The notes under the pieces are model-generated. The model searched no databases and was not told the DNA's origin. It saw only the letters and a list, made by a program, of their open reading frames with translations. The translations under genes were made by a program, and so were the position numbers. Positions 62,396 through 64,000 of a stretch of DNA of 64,000 bases are shown one piece after another. This DNA comes from Mortierella sp. BCC40632 (Eukaryota > Mortierellomycota > Mortierellomycetes > Mortierellales > Mortierellaceae): positions 2,686,501 through 2,750,500 of the forward strand of contig WAEK01000002.1 in the NCBI GenBank assembly GCA_011634665.1, given 5' to 3'. Each line of letters begins with the position of its first letter. Within the stretch, counting starts at the first letter, position 1.

Positions 62396-62632
62396 GCTGT
62401 TCTGGGCCGGGCCAAAAAAGTTGGGGTGCTGAGACCCCTTACGCCCAATAGTTCCACCCAAAGAAGAGTTAAAAGGGCTGCGCCTGCGCCTACCGCTGTT
62501 TTTTTCGTTGTTGACTTTAGATGAATGTTGAGTGGTTTTTTTTTTTTTTTTTTTCCACCTCCCTCTCTCTCTCTCCTCTCTCTCTTTTTATTATTACATT
62601 CTCCTCGTAAAAACAACAACAGTAACAAAAAC
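61971..62632. other. Convergent 3' intergenic with (CT)n
   Basis: Between the convergent orphan membrane gene and DRAP1. (CT)n runs at 62096-62119 and 62352-62393, T runs at 62265-62290 and 62538-62553, and an AATAAA at 62236-62241 that fits the poly(A) signal of the upstream gene. No gene. Confidence 0.6.
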
Positions 62633-63725
62633 CTAATTGTCATAATCGTCGTCGTCATCATCCTCGATGTTTGAGGATTTCCTAGTGGAGAGCGAACACC
62701 GAAATTAGATCGGTATGTTAGTACAAATAAAAAAAAAAAAGGCAGAGAAACGTCTCTCTCAGTCTTTCTCTCCTTACCCTGTAGATCTCCTGTTATCAAT
62801 CCGAGGTCCTTTACTTGATGCTAATGCCGCAGACCACTGTGCCGCTGCAGCCGCTGCAGCAGAATCATTTACAACAGCCGGCGCTGACCTCAAGACCGGT
62901 GCAGGAGCTTGCGAAGCTCTTGTCCGGGTGACACTCACTGGAGGAGGAGGAGGTGGTGGCAACTCATGATCATCGTTGCTATTGTCCTCATCCATTTCCT
63001 CGTCCTCGTCCTCGTCCTCATTATCGTCTTCCCGCTTCGTTTTCCGGCGCCGACGTTGAGTGCCTGTGGAGACCTGACCGTCACTTGAACTGTTGGCTGC
63101 ACCACCCGAAGGTCCTCCTTGCTGTGGATCCGGTACATTCTGCACAATATCTCGCAAAAAGTCGAATTGATCCTTATCCAGAATTGTCTTTTTCCTATTG
63201 AGTCAAGTCGATGCCAGTATTTATGGATAGACAGGGGGAAAGTAAGAAAGAAATGAAGAGGGAGAGTTCAGTACCAATTTTCTGTTCACTAGAACAACCG
63301 CTTCTCCAGGACACGTGCTGGTGCCTCACTAATCAGCTGCCGTAGAATGTTGACACTCCTTACAGGTGTGCAGCAGTCAGCCGTTTGGCATTCTTGGATC
63401 GAGTTTCCATACAGGCCTCGTCTATCAGAGACTGCATAAACAGCTCTAATGCCTTGGCTATGAAAAACGCAGCACCGGCAATCAAAGGCAGGTGGTAAAG
63501 GAAAAGATGAGGAGAGAAATAGGAGAGATAGGTCCTGAGCATTAGCCATGGAGGATTCGAGTGTCGCTTGCTATGCAATACTTTACCAGAGGGGGAAAAA
63601 AAAAAAAACGTCTACGCCGAGGGGGAGGCTATCGTCATTCCCGCTCACTTACATATAAGAATAGGAGTCGCCTGTGCCACTTTGCCCACATCTTCGTCCA
63701 TCTGCATGATCTTCTTGATGCGGGC
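62633..63725 (-). CDS. DRAP1: DRAP1 / NC2-alpha (Bur6) histone-fold corepressor, 5' partial
   Basis: Subunit of Negative Cofactor 2, which with Dr1 (NC2-beta) binds TBP on promoter DNA and blocks TFIIA/TFIIB entry. Visible exons in transcript order are 63653-63725, 63364-63457, 62778-63194 and 62633-62681 (210 residues). The histone fold reads ARIKKIMQMDEDVGKVAQAT, PILISKALELFMQSLIDEAC, SKNAKRLTAAHL and KDQFDFLRDIVQNVPDPQ, almost colinear with human DRAP1. The tail has basic RRRRKTKRE, acidic, poly-Pro and poly-Ala runs and ends DDDDDDYDN, like human EDEEDYDS. The first coding exon (about 15 residues including the FPxAR lead-in) is not found before 64000 and should lie beyond the edge. Confidence 0.88.
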
Positions 63726-64000
63726 CTATTGTCGATAACGGCACACACAAGAGCACTCTAGTAAATAAAAGATACCTCCGCAGACAATACACATGCTTCG
63801 CCATATATTCCAGGGTCCAGCAAGGCGCCATTGAAACAAAGTAGTTGTGTCTTCTCTTTCCCCTCTGTCGTACTAACTAAAGCAGAGTGTGGGGGCCTTC
63901 AAACCGATAGTCCTGCCTTTTTTAAAAAAAAATATCCTTCTGGCAGTTATCGAGATGAGTGTTGTCCGAGTCAATGTCACATCCCGATTTCCACTCGTTC
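63726..64000 (-). other. Probable DRAP1 intron 1 running off the window
   Basis: The acceptor AG at 63727-63726 precedes the phase-0 exon GCC CGC ATC. No upstream exon encoding a KFPV-like lead-in can be read here, so this is probably intron or 5' flank. Confidence 0.45.

Overview
The window is nuclear DNA from an intron-rich, early-diverging fungus. A Mortierella-like member of the Mucoromycota/Mortierellomycota is my best guess. Short GT-AG introns (about 100-470 bp) carry CT-rich acceptor tracts, homopolymer T/A runs and (CT)n microsatellites are everywhere, and genes are dense on both strands. Several genes have animal-like best matches that many yeasts and moulds lack: TRAP-alpha, WDR53, ALKBH6 and a GLI/ZIC-type zinc-finger factor. 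The taxonomic guess rests on gene content and style; no marker gene was tested. All exon models were built by hand from splice signals, reading phase and family knowledge.

Layout. 0-4.3 kb: 3' part of a poly-Q transcription factor with four GLI/ZIC-like C2H2 fingers (+). 5.6-7.2 kb: ER translocon-associated protein alpha (-), divergent from importin-5/Kap121 (8.7-12.9 kb, +). 13.3-14.8 kb: single-pass cell-surface protein with a Kre9/Knh-like ectodomain (-), divergent from WDR53 (16.5-19.4 kb, +). 19.6-42.0 kb: an array of six F-box/LRR-like genes (A-F) in two subfamilies, with decayed relics between them. 44.0-45.8 kb: ALKBH6 (-), with a GC-AG intron and a 14-nt exon. 47.4-51.5 kb: Osh3-type oxysterol-binding protein (GOLD, PH, FFAT-like motif, ORD). 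52.3-54.0 kb: UDP-glucose 6-dehydrogenase. 56.4-57.7 and 59.6-62.0 kb: two intronless orphan membrane proteins with matching six-segment topology. 62.6-63.7 kb: 3' part of DRAP1/NC2-alpha (-).

The single-copy genes are housekeeping: ER targeting, nuclear import, sterol/PI4P exchange, UDP-glucuronate supply and transcription control. They do not form a pathway. The distinctive part is the F-box array. All six genes share one architecture: a 34-43 nt first exon, a phase-1 intron, a long exon starting with the F-box, a phase-0 intron and a last exon starting near an RFYPW motif. Genes B and C share a 1.2 kb tract with no base substitutions inside otherwise diverged genes, which points to recent gene conversion. 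Within that tract gene C has lost the splice-acceptor AG of its last intron. Genes E and F are divergent with 178 bp between start codons, and traces of the same divergent pair can be read beside B and C. The array therefore looks like a birth-and-death cluster built from a head-to-head unit.
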